64,000 nucleotides of DNA. It comes from Periplaneta americana (taxonomy: Eukaryota; Arthropoda; Insecta; Blattodea; Blattidae). How positions within the stretch are numbered: position 1 is the first letter of the stretch; each line of letters starts with the position of its first letter. The stretch spans positions 183,608,396 to 183,672,395 of the forward strand of contig NC_091120.1 of the NCBI RefSeq assembly GCF_040183065.1, read 5' to 3'. The position numbers were made by a program, and so were the translations under genes. The notes beneath the pieces were generated by a model, which did no database searches, was not told the DNA's origin, and saw nothing but the letters and a program-made list of their open reading frames with translations. Positions 63,315 to 64,000 of the stretch are shown in pieces.

Positions 63315-63409
63315 AACTCTCGAACCGCGTCCTTTGTGACGTAACAGAGTGACGCTATTTTACCCGCGAATCTTCTGAAAAGAAGGTATTGCATTCACTA
63401 AACACCACG

Positions 63410-64000
63410 CTTCTGATTCTTAACCATTCTTTCAAATCGGTGTTTCCGGTCGTTACTTAGAACAATATGGATTTAAGGAACTTTCACGACTGAATCTGTT
63501 TTTAACTTGACCAATGGAAATTCAGAATTTCAGAATCATCGCCAATTAAAATGTCTCGCTATAAGTCAGCTGTTGCTAAGTTGAGTTCGCGATAAAAATG
63601 CAAGATGCAAGCGTACGCATTTCTGCATGTTCAAGGACTAGACTGTGCTGACGTTAACTAAACTGTAATCTGTACTCTGTCGAAACAGGAAGCGAGCTCT
63701 TTCGCATGTAAAGCATGTATGCATGCATTAATAATACGATTTCGTTACTTTAAATTAAAGTGAAAATATATTGCTTATCATAATCCCTGGGCACAACAAT
63801 AGTTTTATATATGCTTTATTACAGTATATTTGCTCACTGTCTATGAAAAGTCAACAATGTATTTCCAAGCTCCTACTCAATTCTTTGTGCACGAAGGTGG
63901 CCAAACTAAAAATATACACCTCTAACAGATTTTGTTTCACACACTAAAAAGAATTCGAAATTTCCTTTCATTGCTTCTCAAGAAGAATTTAGTGCACTCG
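63410..64000. other. No recognisable feature
   Basis: The last ~590 bp hold no supported gene, exon or repeat; the next lipase exon was looked for here and not found. Confidence 0.35.

Noticed and set aside
61780-64000. Next lipase exon (D-Y-G block, catalytic Asp)
   Set aside because: Searched by eye in all frames after acceptor-like sites; no matching motif before the window ends.

Overview
This is eukaryotic, AT-rich, repeat-laden DNA. It is best read as part of a large insect genome, probably a cockroach or termite (Blattodea). That guess rests on the gene family (acid lipase with large introns) and on the mix of tRNA-derived SINEs, RTE/jockey-type LINEs, Helitrons, hAT, mariner and Penelope-like elements. 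The species is inference; no bacterial or viral gene organisation is present.

Host genes. The backbone is one acid-lipase gene (lipase 3 / lysosomal acid lipase family, alpha/beta hydrolase) on the + strand. I could assemble six exons with matching splice phases: 17466-17561 (signal peptide), 30247-30451 (HG oxyanion strand), 40466-40583, 49355-49601 (GHSMG nucleophile elbow), 58821-58979 and 61696-61780. Together they give about 303 residues. The catalytic Asp and His exons must lie beyond position 64000. Introns are 12.7, 10.0, 8.8, 9.2 and 2.7 kb. Upstream, 7446-7601 is the last exon of a second lipase, with its catalytic His and a poly-A signal, so this is a tandem lipase cluster. A possible first exon with a TATA box lies on the minus strand at 63157-63314.

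Mobile DNA fills nearly everything else. Many insertions can be delimited exactly from target-site duplications (TSDs): SINE-A (8620, 25732, 32774, 46968), SINE-E (59216, 62420), hAT-type elements with 8-bp TSDs (1420, 18675, 24423, 59502), several TA-flanked families, a piggyBac-like MITE with TTAA (45898), two elements flanked by AATT (27626, 38436), a mariner relic (4511), Helitrons (12482, 37025, 51983, 56797) and an RTE-clade LINE with a truncated sister copy (33545, 23343). Nesting is deep. At 9490-14574 a fold-back element holds a TA element, which holds a 2.3-kb minisatellite, a Helitron and a SINE.

Most notable. Two palindromic insertions, 45137-46537 and 55152-56378, each have 12-bp direct repeats and outward-facing hammerhead-ribozyme-like motifs near both ends. 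The first carries the GIY-YIG end of a Penelope-like element. The second shows no recognisable protein and looks like a non-autonomous relative. The 49-bp minisatellite at 9925-12200 repeats a perfect pol III A-box consensus dozens of times beside a tRNA-derived SINE.

Most long open frames in the window are products of simple repeats or TE relics and are not listed as genes.
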